Below are positions 10,766 to 21,940 of a DNA stretch of 64,000 bases, one piece after another. A program made the translations under genes and the position numbers. Under the pieces are notes generated by a model. It did not search any database. It had not been told where the DNA came from and saw only the letters and a list, made by a program, of their open reading frames with translations. How positions within the stretch are numbered: the first letter of the stretch is position 1; every line of letters starts with the position of its first letter. Source of the DNA: Siphonodentalium dalli (lineage: Eukaryota > Mollusca > Scaphopoda > Gadilida > Siphonodentaliidae); the NCBI GenBank assembly GCA_032622095.1, contig CP136063.1, positions 78,843,980-78,907,979 on the forward strand, read 5' to 3'.

Positions 10766-11690
10766 ACTGTTTCCTAGCCTGTTTACAATCCTGGTCAAAC
10801 CAGGGTTTATTTTTATCTGGGGCAATATTATTTGGTTATAGCCCCGGCAGGAAAGTTCCAAATGTTTTGCCCGCAACATCAGTCATAATGATAGTGACGC
10901 CATATATTTTAGTGACGTACATATATCATCTATTTCTGAGGGTAAAATTATCTTGTTATTTAAAGACTCAATTTTGCTCAATATCAAGTTCATGTACATC
11001 AATATTATTTATAAAACCTTAACCATTTTCGTGGTTCCAACGTTGAATTCTAGATTGGAGGCATTAAATCATCCATTATATAATAATATGCTGTTCAGGC
11101 TCAGGATTGGTCCAAAAGCGAATTGTGGTTTGTATCAGGTTATGTACATCACTTAATAAGTTGGAGAATTGCCCAACGCGGATATATTCAATAGCGCGGA
11201 ATATGTGCTTATTACCCAACGCGTAGTCAATCACAAACATATTTGACGACGTTAGTCTTTCATGACCCTGATCATCGTCTCATTTTCCGTTCAAAATGCG
11301 AAATTTGTTACCTTTACAAAAATTCAAATCTTATAGCCATGTCTGTTGACCTTTCCAATGTCCTCTGAATGTCTGTTCCATAATTTGAAAAGGTAATCAC
11401 TATGCTTGATATGGTCAGCGTCAGTAAGGGCATCAAATTCATAATCGAAATCAGCATTAAGTACATCAAATATATCGCAATTAGTAGACGAGTCAAACTT
11501 TGTCAAATCTGAAATGATACAAATTAAGGAGTCAATATCATATTCTTTGATATCACTCAGCTTATTTTTCGGGCGTTGAAATCTCCTGTAATTAGAATGA
11601 GTACATTGTTTACCATATTCTAATTCTCTGGAGAATTCAAAAGTAATCACTCCTGTCAAAATGATGAGCGCAGGAAATCGAGTTTGTCAT
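10764..11690 (-). pseudogene. LINE APE-type endonuclease and linker relic
   Basis: The minus strand gives VLILITGDFNAR (GDFNAR at 11569-11586), the Mg-binding GDFN motif of apurinic-like LINE endonucleases. Further on, in another frame, come FVIDYALGNKHIF and SDVHNLI, corresponding to the conserved IDY and SDH(x)PI motifs, with the His position altered. KPWFDQDCKQARKQF follows at about 10810-10766, the start of the linker. At least two frameshifts and several stops separate these blocks. The endonuclease would nick target DNA for target-primed reverse transcription; this copy cannot. The downstream continuation lies beyond the Harbinger-like insertion. Confidence 0.8.
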
Positions 11691-12063
11691 ATACGGTATA
11701 ATTATGTTATGTAATATATACGTATGAATATTCAACGCATCATTTCTTGTGTCCTATGTGAATTGTACACGGACCGCCTGCTGGTTCAATCGAACTCAAG
11801 CTGTATTGCCTATAAGACAAGCTTATTTCGACAATAATCAATCTGTCACGAACGTAGAGGCAAGATATATCCGTTTTACATCATTCACAACAAACCCAAC
11901 CTCATTTTGGCACCGTAAGCCATTTTTTTCTAAATGTATGTGTCCATTCAATTATAATAGTATGTACTGGAATGGTAAATTAATAATTTCGTTTGATGTT
12001 CAGGAAATATAAGCAGACAGCAGACAGACAACATGTACATGTAATACAAGTGCAGAAGGTCAC
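11691..12063. other. Intergenic DNA, nothing recognised
   Basis: An 87-codon plus-strand frame (11749-12012) exists here but matches no family I know and has no coding context. It may include the 5' border of the LINE relic. Confidence 0.35.
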
Positions 12064-12098
12064 GTTCAGATACGATCAAATAAGTTCAACAAACGAAT

Positions 12099-12186
12099 TA
12101 CAGTAATGCCCTAATTAATAGACTCCTTAACCACAGCAGAATTATGGGTAATTTTTCAGGAGTCTATTAATTAGGGCATTACTGTA
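12099..12186. mobile_element. 84-bp hairpin MITE with TA flanks
   Basis: The body 12101-12184 begins CAGTAATGCCCTAATTAATA and ends with its inverted copy, giving a stem of about 27 bp; TA flanks both sides. TA plus CAGT ends suggests a Tc1/mariner-type MITE. Its interior (AGAATTATGGGTAA then TTTTCAGGA) matches the 213-bp hairpin at 62041-62253, of which it is a short form. A 13-bp inverted pair AATAAGTTCAACA (12079-12091 and 12193-12205) brackets it. Confidence 0.8.
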
Positions 12187-12732
12187 TATGCATGTTGAAC
12201 TTATTCGCCGGATTCGTCATCTCCAGTTTATTTTATTTATTTATTATTTTTGTTTTAAATAACTTTATTTACATATTAACTTGAAGATACAAAAAACATA
12301 TAGTCACGCATTCATAAAGTATCTTGACACACTATCCATGTGTTAGCATGATAACATCAATCAGGTACATAAAGAAAGGAGTGGGTGGGGGGTGCTCATT
12401 TGTTTTCACGATAAATTCGCGTATGTGGTATGCTCTTTTAACAGTTAACTTAGTGGACGATTCTCATGCGTTGCCTATAATGACGTGAAGTCAAGTAAAT
12501 CAAGAAGTAAGTTAAAGTAAATAGTAGTGTACGTTATCATGTTCTTGTTGTATGCAACAACATATTGCGGGAGACATTGGCTCATTCGTACACAATATAT
12601 ATTATTACTACATTTCGTTGACTCCCATCATAACTGGATACAACTCGTAGTCGAATTCGTAGATATGGTCGTTGTTAAGAGCTATAATCCGTTCAGTTCT
12701 ACATCTATTCTTAATTTCCAAAATAAGTTACT
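12187..12732. other. Intergenic AT-rich DNA
   Basis: No gene or repeat recognised apart from the inverted 13-mer at 12193-12205 noted with the neighbouring MITE. Confidence 0.4.
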
Positions 12733-13164
12733 TTAAAGATACGGGCACCGTTGGCGGTGGGTATGCTGTTAAAATATTCAGCTCCGTCAAAAACCGCCAT
12801 AGACAGAAGGAATAGTAAAATATAGACATACATGTACTGTGTTCTTATGCCAATCAGAAATATGGCATAAACAGTATGTTATTGTGAATTTTTCCCCTTT
12901 GTTATGTAAACAAAAGCAAAAAAAGTTACGTTTCCTGTCTTTTGTTTAGATCCGGATATGGTAAACATAAAGACCGTTATTTGATACTGGTTTCCTGATA
13001 TGGAAATAAAACGTACACCATCGTACGTCTTGACGACAATATACTATTTACGCGCTGATTATGTTTGGCATATGAACAGAACTATATATTTTAATATTCC
13101 TTCTGTTGATGGCGATTTGAACAAATGTTAATATTTCTGCAACGAACGCCGCCCGTGCCTTTAA
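12733..13164 (-). mobile_element. Kolobok-like element, AGGCACGGG family, copy A
   Basis: TTAA at 12733-12736 and 13161-13164 flanks 424 bp. Ends are AGATACGGGC on the left and GCCGCCCGTGCCT on the right. It is inverted relative to copies B (22.4 kb) and C (60.9 kb). Shared internal blocks include TTTACGCGCTGATTATGTTT, TTTCCTGATATGGAAAT and the ATTCCTTCTGTTGATGGCGA block. No coding capacity. Confidence 0.85.
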
Positions 13165-13639
13165 AGACATGACATCCTGGGTGAACTTTGTTTTATAAAT
13201 ATAGTACTTCAATAGCGTGATCAATGGGGTAGTTATTTTGTTTTTGTTGCATGATGTGGGTGGTAGGAACAAACTTTCCTTTGATGTAGAGATATATATA
13301 TGTACATCTCCAGTTTATAAACCTACCAGTTTATACCCACATTGACCGTCCAGTCAAACCGGGTCTTATTAGGTGCTTATGGTCGTTCAGTAGCTAACTG
13401 ATTTCGTGAGATGAGCATGCGATCGATTTATTACAATTTGTAAACATTTTATAATATGTCAAAGCCCCAATGTCATACGTTGACCACATGAGTGAATAAA
13501 TATGTATCAAACTGTACGGTTACCAGGCATACCACAAGTATGCCAGTAGAATGGTTATCGTCACCACTTCAATGCACGCTTATTTTAATTCTCTTGTGAG
13601 AATGAATCAATTGTGACATAACACCAAGCCGCCACTCTC
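13165..13639. other. Intergenic DNA, nothing recognised
   Basis: No coding relic or repeat seen between a TTAA element and a LINE 3' fragment. Confidence 0.4.
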
Positions 13640-14226
13640 ATCTTATAGACACGCCGTCAATTATATAGACAGAACACAACGCGAATCTTAAAGGAGAATC
13701 TTTTACCACCTCCCAGTTGAAACTGCATCCTGGAACAAAATAGACTACTCTGAGAGAAAATGTACTATATATATATCAGAACTGGGCGACGAATTTCATG
13801 TCATACTGAAATGTCCAGTTTTACATGATCTCCGACAGAAATATATCCCATCATATTTCTACCGAATCCAAACACTATTAAATTGAGAGAACTTTTCAAT
13901 TCGGGAACAGAAAGACGAACCATAAATCTGTCAATATTCATTAGAAGGGTTTTTTCCGCAATTTAGGCTCGCCTGAGGCTTCCACTGACGAATTTTACCA
14001 TATTAAATCATGGGTTGTCGCACTATATATCTTACAATTAATTTACAGCATATATACATGTATGTGTACTACAAATAACTGACGCATTGTTTTAAATGTA
14101 TATGCTAGTACAATACAATCTGCACGCATGCGCACATAATTTATTTATTATATTTATGTACGATCATGATATTGATCTCTGTATATCTAATGATGATGCG
14201 CAAATAAATATTGAATTGAATTGAAT
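13640..14226 (+). pseudogene. 3' fragment of a non-LTR retrotransposon (LINE)
   Basis: The plus strand reads SERKC, then ELGDEFHVILKCP (about 13779-13820), LRQKYIPSYFYR and, after frame changes, LSIFIRRVF. This is the C-terminal block after the RT domain in many invertebrate LINE ORF2 proteins, where C..C...(I/L)GDE.HF...CP is followed by R.KYIP. Stops and frameshifts interrupt it. About 240 bp of 3' UTR follow, ending AATAAATATTGAATTGAATT at 14205-14226, a short (ATTGA)n tail. The 5' part, including RT, is absent. It is a different lineage from the 28.7 and 44.3 kb copies, which end in a CPDC motif instead. Confidence 0.75.
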
Positions 14227-14731
14227 GAGTTGCAGATGGCGCAAGGGCGAGAATGTAGCTCGGGCGAAATGTAACTATGCGCCGTCCGCAACGAGTTCCA
14301 TAAAAGATTCGAGATTATGATGCAAGTTGTGTTCTGTATTTATTCTACACCGTTGTGTCATATAAATTAAATCCATTACTGTCACCTTCATTGATACTAT
14401 CACTACCTTTATTGTGATTTAACTCTGATGAATAACCAGTAATTTTTGCGGCATCATCCGAATCGGATCGGTGACGTAATTTACGTCATCTGTCTTGGCG
14501 ACAACGTCAACAAGAATAGTTCCGGCTTGTATTCCACTAGAGGTATACACTAATATGTATTCGATGGTTGAATACATGTGCCTCGCGTCGATGGGTGTGG
14601 AATAAAGCTTCATCCATTGACCTGTGTGTATAACAATTGTAAACCGCGGTCCAGAAAATGCAGATTCGTCATCTCAGGTCTATTGCCTCCCTAACCGGGT
14701 TTAGCTCTAATGATATGGTTCAGTTGACGGT
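14227..14731. other. Intergenic DNA, nothing recognised
   Basis: Spacer between a LINE 3' end and a TTAA element. No support for a gene. Confidence 0.4.
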
Positions 14732-15268
14732 TTAACCCTTTCACGAGGGGAACTGCCCTGGATCAACATTAAAGACCCTGTGCAATGCATTATCTTGCAT
14801 ATGCGAGTCGACCATCATTTATAAGAGAATGCATTAGCCTAACATTTTTTATCATTTTTTGTCAATTTTTCTTACATTCTTTAACAATTTTTAACAATTT
14901 TTTTCTTATTTTTTTCTTACATTCTTTAACAATTTTTATTATTTTTTATAACTTTTATCATGTTTTCTTACATTCTTTAACAATTTTATCATTTTTACCA
15001 TTTTTTCTTACATTCTTTATCAATTTTTATCATTTTTTTCTTACATTCTTTAACAATCTTTATCAATTTTTTTATCATTATTTCTTATATTCTTTAATAA
15101 TTTTATATTGTTTTTTTTTCATTTTTTCCTTTGATTTTTTAACAATGATAAAAAATAATATAAAATTTGTTAGGCCAATGCATTCTATAGTCGACTCGCA
15201 TATATGAGAGATTGCTTGGTACAGGGTTTTCGCAAAAAAGTAGGAAGCTCCCTTCAAGAATGTGTTAA
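14732..15268 (+). mobile_element. piggyBac-like non-autonomous element, second subfamily
   Basis: TTAA at 14732-14735 and 15265-15268 flanks 529 bp. The left end CCCTTTCACGAGGGG resembles that of the 39.98-kb element (CCCTTTCATGACGGG); the right end is diverged. Inside is a degraded CATTCTCTTATATATGCGAG palindrome near each end and a T-rich array of roughly 30-bp units containing TTCTTACATTCTTTAACAA between them. The 140-codon frame at 14785-15207 is a product of that array, rich in Phe, Leu and Ile. Confidence 0.7.
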
Positions 15269-15735
15269 GGTTATATAATGCAAAATGCTATCGAAGTAAA
15301 TACAAAATACCACCCCACTTTATCGATGTAGCTATCGATGGGGGAGTAGGATTTTTAGGTCGACGATATAATGACACTAATGATAAACCATGTGTCTGGC
15401 TGTACCAGATTTAAACCAGATATGACGAATATGTTGTCACGTAGGTCTCTGGTTTAAATTACAGGTTTAGCTGCCAAACGGCAGTAAACCAGGTTTAACA
15501 GTTTCCTAAGGGAGCTATTCGACAATCAGTATTTAATAAAGAATGGGCGAAACTGTGAAGAGATTCATGCTTCACACAATTCGCTTTATCATCTGTGTCA
15601 GCAGCAGAGGAGCATTCTAATTTATCCTTGTCACAATGCTCATCAGGCATGTCTGCCCTTAATCACGAAGTCATACAGTCCAGACCCGACTGAAGCACTT
15701 CCAATTGCGATGAAACAACAATGGCTGCGTACACA
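15269..15735. other. Intergenic DNA with short palindromes
   Basis: Contains short self-complementary stretches around CTATCGATGGGG (about 15330) and CTGGTTTAAA/TTTAAACCAG (15406-15455). No gene seen. Confidence 0.35.
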
Positions 15736-15862
15736 CGTACCACAGTAGCTATGGCACAGTTGGTGTGACAATTTATGATGGTGGATATATAGGAGATATA
15801 ACACAGTAGCAATGTTATATTTATGGTGGAGTTTGGTGACAATTGGTCGTCATAATTCTGTG
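15736..15862 (+). repeat. Partial copy of the right arm of the 16.3-kb hairpin element
   Basis: TACCACAGTAGCTATGGCA, GTGTGACAATTTATGATGGT and TTTGGTGACAATTGGTCGTC recur in the same order and strand at 16482-16556. The upstream copy lacks the opposing arm. Confidence 0.7.
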
Positions 15863-16315
15863 CCACAGCAAGCCTTGTTGCCCGCTGAGTTTCCGCACAA
15901 TGAGTTGACCGGACCACTTAACCCATTGCGTTTCACCAAGGTTGATATCTGCTCATTACGTTTTGCTACATTGTATTCTCTACGGTATATACAACTGCAC
16001 GATCGATCGTCAAGAATTGTGTTTGACCGTGGCAATCCCTTATTCACTCACATATCATGCACGTAGTGCGTTCTATTGATATGATATCACTGCATGTTTA
16101 TAAACTTATATTAATTTCATGCGTACTAAGACAGTTCCCCAATTGCGTTTTTAATTTTGCGACGTTTTTAGTAATACGCATAATTCTGCTAACATTATCA
16201 TGTGGACCGATGAAGCTATGTCGGAACTGTTGGGGGAAATGCAGCTGAGAGAAAGTATCTGGAATAAACAAAGCGAACTATATATACAAGGACCAACACA
16301 GGAAAAAGGCTGATT

Positions 16316-16614
16316 ATAACGAACTTTGGAAGACTCATTGTACGAATATACAGCGGGCGACAGATTGACACCAAACTCCACCATTATAAATTGTCACACC
16401 TACTATCCATAGCTACTGTGGTACGTGTGTCCACAGCCAACATACCACGACTGGACGGCTAGCCATTTGCTGGGGACACAGGTACCACAGTAGCTATGCC
16501 ATAGTAGATGTGACAATTTATTATGGTGTAGTTTGGTGACAATTGGTCGTCACAATTAATATTCCATAGCCGCATAGCCACACCGCCCGCTGCATATTCC
16601 AAAGTTCGTTATGT
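16316..16614. mobile_element. Hairpin MITE, about 299 bp
   Basis: Ends are ATAACGAACTTTGGAA and its perfect inverse (right end 16598-16613). Arms pair over most of their length, for example GACACCAAACTCCACCATTA against TAATGG..AGTTTGGTGAC, and GTCACACCTACTAT..ATAGCTACTGTGGTAC against its complement. The loop is about 16430-16475. No coding capacity; superfamily not determined. Confidence 0.75.
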
Positions 16615-18518
16615 AAGGTTTATGTCTCAGCATGTAATATGTTTGATACCATTTTAATGCTTAAGTACAACATATATTGAATTAGCATGGAATAACGATA
16701 CAGTATTAGTCGAATCAGCCCCAACACGACCACTGTTAGTAATAAACTCAGAAACCGTAGGTCTGAGTTTGACTACATAGGGTAATCTCATCCGCGTGAC
16801 TGTGTAATTTGTCAGATGCTGTGATTTATGTGCAGTTGAGTGATTTATCGCCGAAACTAACCATTCTGTGTAGCCTCTCATCCACCCAGAAAACTGCACA
16901 CATTACATCATGGCCTTCCCCACATATGGACCTAACTCCCCCACCAAGCACCAGTTCTTTAGTATCTATATTTCATATGTATTGCCTTCCAGAGCAGAAG
17001 TCTAATGCTTGTCAAACAAAAACTATTAATTTAAACCCCTTTGCCGCAAAATAACTGTACTTTAAGAACCTGATATCATACCAGTTGAACTTAAAATAAC
17101 AACCACACAAACTCCATCAAATCTTGGCTTGAATATCAACCGTAACTCATAGTAATCAGCTGTGGAAGACATTACCAAAGTCTATACAACGTACCATAAT
17201 ATCACATATCGTGCATGTAAATATGTTGAGTTGTCATTTTGTTAAAATTGTTGAGCGTAGTTGTTCGTATTGGAAGAATTGCTTCATAAGTGGACAAAAC
17301 GTGCGCCCCAATCCAGTTTGTAATATTAAAAAAATAAAATATATGCCTCAACATTCAAGTCTAAGTCATGGCACTGCGGATGAAACGGCCACAAATCACA
17401 ATAAACCAAAACCAATCCAGCGCTCCAGTCAAACTCAAATAGCTCTTTTACATGGTACTGCTATACCTCATGTCATTGTACTGAGCTATTCGTGAAGCCA
17501 AGCAGGTCGCTCATTACGTTAGAGACATGTCAATGATATTTTTATTAAATTGTGGCGCCAGCGCGAAACGATCGCATGATTATTTCCGTCACTCCTCATT
17601 AGGACAATCAGCTGATGAGCTCATTTTATTTTATCCCCAAGCAACTCGGATCAGGCAATGTGTTCGAGCCACAGCGTGACCCGGATTCATATTGTGTTCG
17701 AGCACCACATGAGCGAGAGTAAACAGAAGTGGTATGACCGTTGAACAGCTGGCCACGTACTCTATATAGTGTGGCTAAATGGACATCCACAAAAGCATGG
17801 AACCCCCACTGACTCTATCGGTAATGTTCACAGCGAACTAATGCACCACGTGACAGAAAGATAACTTGCTCCGTGTGACAACTTGTAAATTGCTTACCTC
17901 GGAATCGGTAGACTCGTCCCTGGCTCATATGTCAAACACTACGGCGCTATCGCTCTGTGACGTGCCCTCCCATAATATCGACGTCCAAAGCAGAGCGATG
18001 GCAAGGTTTATAGTCCGGGGACCAGTCAACGAAATCGGTAGGTTCTGCTGCTGTCACGTGATTTCTCAGTGAAAGTAACCTCTGCGCGGTCGCTCCTCCA
18101 ACCGGAAAACTTATAACCCCCAGATATTGCATATATATAGTGGCTGAGACGTCGATCATCCCAGATAAACAATTACTTACACATTCGATCCTATGTTGAA
18201 AACTCATGCCATTATATTCAGCTATTTGTACAATCAACCCATGTTGCTTGATACAATACATTATTCGCAGTGACGAGCAACTGACGAGCTCACTTATCCG
18301 CATCACAGCCGGCATCGGGTATGAGTTCGATGAAACAATAACCATAGCAGACCGATGTTTTATTACCGTCATGTAGTGTGTACGTTTGTGAGTTCTACAG
18401 TACTCTACTGACCCCAGGTTATACTAAGCTGAGGGACCAGGTTATCTTCTTTTCAGCCATTTACATGCTGCAGATTTTATTGTAGCCATCACTTACATTT
18501 GTATATATAGATGAATAT
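16615..18518. other. Intergenic DNA, no recognised gene
   Basis: Nearly 2 kb with several open frames of 60-140 codons (the longest on the minus strand at 17947-18372). None shows a domain, signal peptide or repeat pattern I recognise. No inverted-repeat element was identified. Confidence 0.35.
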
Positions 18519-18625
18519 GTTGAAATGGAAGTAAGACACGGCTTCTATACAAATATATATTTAGGTCACTATGGCTTTCGATGTGTTTCAAACATCTCAT
18601 CAGGTGACATCCTGAATTAATAAAT
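18519..18625 (-). repeat. Downstream pseudo-LTR of Penelope-like element
   Basis: Direct copy of 21784-21890. Shared blocks include TGTTGAAATGGAAGTAA, AAATATATATTTAGGTCACT and TTTCGATGTGTTTCAAACAT on the plus strand. It marks the 3' end of the main copy. Confidence 0.9.
18565..18608 (-). ncRNA. Hammerhead ribozyme, downstream copy
   Basis: On the minus strand the order is GTCAC (stem I), CTGATGA (core), GATGT-TTGAAAC-ACATC (stem II with a 7-nt loop), GAAA (core), GCCATA with cleavage triplet AUA, then GTGAC (stem I). All conserved core bases are present. Stem III is minimal, and the pair next to A-U is mismatched (G/A), so activity may be weak. This type I layout with a very short stem III is typical of Penelope-like elements, where self-cleavage is thought to process transcripts. 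Confidence 0.85.
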
Positions 18626-18639
18626 TCTGATCCAATTAC

Positions 18640-19320
18640 ATAAATCAAGTTCTCAAATGAAAAGATGGACTATCTTTTCATCTGGTTTCGCGGTGCGATT
18701 TCCAGAAGGTCCAATATTGAAAGACTTCACACATGGAATATCTTCGCACGCGGCACATCTCGGGTTTCGACATCTCCTGATTTATGGTACAGTAGGTGGC
18801 ACTGAATCGAATTTGGGCCCGCGTTACAATCTTTTTTAATGTTTCGTGGTTGTCTTTTGTTTTGTAGAATATCATCCTCTTGAAAGAAAAACTTAGTTTT
18901 CGGGCTCTCGTGGGGGATTGGTACCATTTTGCGAGCTGTTTGAACTATATTTGTATGAAGTGGGTTATGAGTAACCACACCAGGAATTTTGTCCCCGTTT
19001 GTTGTTCGTTTGGTATCTGCTCGTAATGTTTCCCTCGATAAGCTCTTGGCTTTATTGCTACCGCATTTTATAAGATTAGTTGGGTAATTTTGTTTGCGAA
19101 GGAAATCTGATAATTCTGAGAGGCGTATATCTCTCGTTTGAACGTTATCTACTATAGCACACACTATTCTTGTCTGGCAACATGCGGTATTGCGTTTGGT
19201 ATGAGCAGTATGACAAATTTTCAAATCTAAGTCCTGGTGGGTGCTTTTGTAGAATTTTCTATTTTTGTTCCGCTTTTTCTGCACAAAAACATCGAGGAAT
19301 GGTAACTCACTTTGACTCAT
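18640..19320 (-). pseudogene. Penelope-like C-terminal region after RT, endonuclease deleted
   Basis: A 197-codon frame (19320-18727) opens SELPFLDVFVQKK, continues with KICHTAHTKRN and TNLIKCGSNKAKSL, and includes KSKRQPRNIK-like residues (KRQPRNIKK). These are the conserved blocks downstream of the RT in Penelope-like elements. A frameshifted continuation reaches ENLIYVIG at about 18654-18630, then joins abruptly to the pseudo-LTR. The GIY-YIG half expected after NLIYVI is missing here, though present in the upstream unit. No complete protein can be made from this copy. Confidence 0.85.
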
Positions 19321-19386
19321 TTCTGAGTGAAATGTATTCAGTCATGAAGTGAGTTGAGAATTTCATTGAATTCATCCAATGAACTG

Positions 19387-21540
19387 TCCATCATCGATAT
19401 ATCTCTTCCACGAAGAACGATGATTGATCGTCTTTGAGATGGGAATCGAGTTATTGATACAGAATATCTGATAGGTATCCCATCACATGATTGGCATGCA
19501 CGGGGACCATCTTTGTACCCATTGCAGTTCCCCTAGTTTGCAGGACATATGTATGGTCGAAATAGAAGACATTGTTTTCTAAAATCAATTTCAAACTTTC
19601 TCTAATGAATGACTCAGTGAACGTTTCACCTGTAGCTGATCGATGTGTAGAAGTCCAATATGTTATGGAGTCGATGCCAAGTTCATGGGGAATACTGCTA
19701 TACAAACTGGACACATCAAATGTACATGTAACTAGTGTACAATTCTGAGCTATATATCGACGAAGCGTGCAAATAAAGTCCATGTCGTCTCTTAGAAAAG
19801 TGGTGATTTTTTTCATGAGTGGCTTTAGAATTATGTCCACCAGGTTGCGGAAACTATGTGTTGAGGAGGACGGGCCTGTGATTATTGGCCTTAATTTAAG
19901 GTCGACTGGTCTGCTTGTGTTGACGACTTCCGAGTATTGTTCTCTTATCGCCTCTTTGATTATAGTCCACTTGCGTATTTTTGGTAGACCGTAGATATTG
20001 CAACATCGCGGCTCAAAGATAGTTAGATATTCACGTTATTCATCTGTGAGGCAGTTCGAGAAATTGGAAACTGTTTATTTTTGTTCATTATTTTCCGCGT
20101 GTCATCGTAACACTATAAGATGACTGATCCGTCAGTAGTTGTTCTGCCTTTGATTTGAAGTCATCGGTGTTCATAATGACGATTGCGCCACCCTTGTTGG
20201 CTTCTTTTATAACTAGTGTTCGATCATCTTTAAGACAATCTTACCTTTCGCTCATCCATGGTTACATTATTTTTAGTCCTCGAGGTTTGATCTTGGTTTA
20301 TGGAAAGGCGAGAAAGTGTTGATATGTAATTTTCCAGGTGGACATCCCTACCTTTCGGTGGTGTGCATGGTGACTTATTTCTCACAAGAGAATCGTCGTT
20401 TTGCATCTCCCTTCCCGCAAAAACAATCTTTGGGTCGCAGTGATCTGTGGAATTCTTCAACATCAGTTTGTTTCTCAGATAAATGTTTCGCTGGAGTAGG
20501 AGTAAATTTCATTCCTTTCATTGAGACTTGCATTCCTTTTTACTGGGAATTTTGCTGCATAGATTAATTACTTTCGGGTCTAGTTTTCTTCAGTTTGGAG
20601 ACTGTTGTAGTCCTTCTTTTGGGTTAGAGTTGGTTGGCCCATCCCTAAAAATTAAACAGGTTTGTTCGCTATCTATTGGCGGGACGGTGGTTTGGTTTGT
20701 TATTCCTGCTTGGGGCTATCGGGCGATTCTGGTCTTTCTCTTGATGCTTTTTGTCAAGCTTTTGGGGATTCAGATTGGCGATTGCGGGATTTGCTTCGTT
20801 GGCTATTTCTGTTTCTAGCAATAGACCGTTTCTTTATACTTTTGTCCCGTCGGCGTTCTGTGTAACTATTCCTCTCAACAAATACATTATTCCGTTTTTG
20901 TCCATTTGGTTTTTTACCCATGGTTGTCCTATTTTTTTTTATCTTTGTCAGATATTTTCTTATTGGATTGGCTGTTTTCTTGATCTTCGTTGCCGTAATT
21001 GGCTTCGAATTGCACAAAGAAAACTTGTCCCTTTGACTCCCAAATGTTTGCTGACTTGGCTTCGTTTTTGGGCGTCTTTGCGACACATCACCTTGATTTT
21101 TTTCGACGATGTGGGTGCCAGGCGATAATAGTTCTATCTCCGCTAGTATTTCATCAACATTTGAATTTGTTGCCGTTTCGATCGCATTGTTTATCGAGCA
21201 ATTTTATGTCCAAACGAAGTTTCTGAGGTGACGATTCAAATCTTAGTTGTAATTCGTAATCTGGTTCGCCAGGAATGGTGCTAATGAGGTACCTTTTGGT
21301 TATATAATAGGAATTTCTCTCGATATCCATTCCACGTAAACATTAGAATATTGTTCGCATCTGAAAGCATTATAGAAGGCTTGCTTTCGTTGGTTGATCA
21401 GTCTCTTCCATTTTTGTGGAATATCCTTCCTTATGCGATATGCTTCCTTGTCCAGGGATATTTCATTTAGATCATTGATAACTTGTGTTTCTGCGAACTG
21501 GGGAACATCTTTTTCCGGTATTTTGATGTCCTTAATCAAC
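19387..21540 (-). pseudogene. Penelope-like reverse transcriptase, frameshifted
   Basis: Minus-strand blocks in order: N-terminal VPQFAETQVINDLNEISL (21539 onward), a basic Arg/Ser/Lys-rich stretch (about 21086-20754), PPKGRDVHLENYISTL (about 20355), EANKGGAIVIMN (about 20205-20160), then a 129-codon frame 19840-19451 with DVSSLYSSIPH (residues 42-52) and RGTAMGTKMVP (from about residue 107). The catalytic YIDD, as WKRYIDDG, is at 19410-19387. The order is that of Penelope-like RTs, which are related to telomerase RT. Several frameshifts and stops separate the blocks. Confidence 0.9.
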
Positions 21541-21783
21541 TCCGGTTTGTTTAGAGGTATTCAGAGAACCGTCCGAACTTTTCCTCAACACAATGTAACA
21601 CTCCAAACTTTTCAGAACTCCGCTGTTTTCTCGGCTTGTTTATCCAATGAGCTAAATGATTTATCTATAGAATCCATCTTGTCAACAAAGGTATTTAAAG
21701 TCCGTGACATACCATTTGTCGGTTTCACTACTTTTGGAGCGCGTTCCAGCCATGTCTGTCGTGCGCAGATTATATATGGAGAT

Positions 21784-21890
21784 TGTTGAAATGGAAGTAA
21801 AACATGGCTTCTATAAAAATATATATTTAGGTCACTAGGCCTTTCGATGTGTTTCAAACATCTCATCAGGTGACATCTTGAATTAATCAA
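21784..21890 (-). repeat. Upstream pseudo-LTR of Penelope-like element
   Basis: Direct repeat partner of 18519-18625. It ends the upstream 5'-truncated unit and abuts the start of the main copy at 21783, as expected for a head-to-tail tandem. Confidence 0.9.
21831..21874 (-). ncRNA. Hammerhead ribozyme, upstream copy
   Basis: On the minus strand: stem I GTCAC (21874-21870), core CTGATGA, stem II GATGT/ACATC with loop TTGAAAC, core GAAA (21845-21842), GGCC, U, A giving cleavage triplet CUA, and stem I GTGAC (21835-21831). A15.1-U16.1 and the next G-C pair can form, so stem III is better than in the downstream copy. Every conserved core base is present. Cleavage would fall after A at 21836, just upstream of the main copy's body. 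Confidence 0.9.
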
Positions 21891-21940
21891 TTGTGACGTA
21901 ACTTCCGGAGTTACCAAGTCACACCACGATCGAGATAACG

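Larger units (their letters stand above)
7316..11690 (-). mobile_element. Old non-LTR retrotransposon (LINE) relic with nested insertions
   Basis: Pieces of one LINE read in order along the minus strand: APE-type endonuclease (about 11600-11100), linker (10810-10766, resuming at 9312-9000), start of reverse transcriptase (8410-8215), C-terminal region (7640-7470), a 3' UTR with an AAGCGCCTTGAAACCTCGGT-like stretch, and an (ATATG)n tail at 7316-7336. Two DNA transposons split it at 10763/9312 and 8987/8414. The RT palm with its catalytic Asp pair is missing between 8215 and 7640, where a separate tandem repeat now lies. Frameshifts are numerous. It is long dead. The clade is CR1/L2/Jockey-like, by domain order only. 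Confidence 0.8.

Noticed and set aside
14785-15207. 140-codon plus-strand frame rich in Phe and Leu, resembling a membrane protein
   Set aside because: It is the translation of the T-rich tandem array inside a piggyBac-like element.
17600-17625. CTGATGAG at about 17611 and a CTCATCAG at about 15643 considered as further hammerhead ribozymes
   Set aside because: Neither has a stem II followed by GAAA and a closing stem I.
18519-21890. Direct repeats 3.3 kb apart considered as LTRs of an LTR retrotransposon
   Set aside because: The RT blocks, the GIY-YIG-type endonuclease and the hammerheads all point to a Penelope-like element; there is no gag, protease, integrase or primer-binding site.
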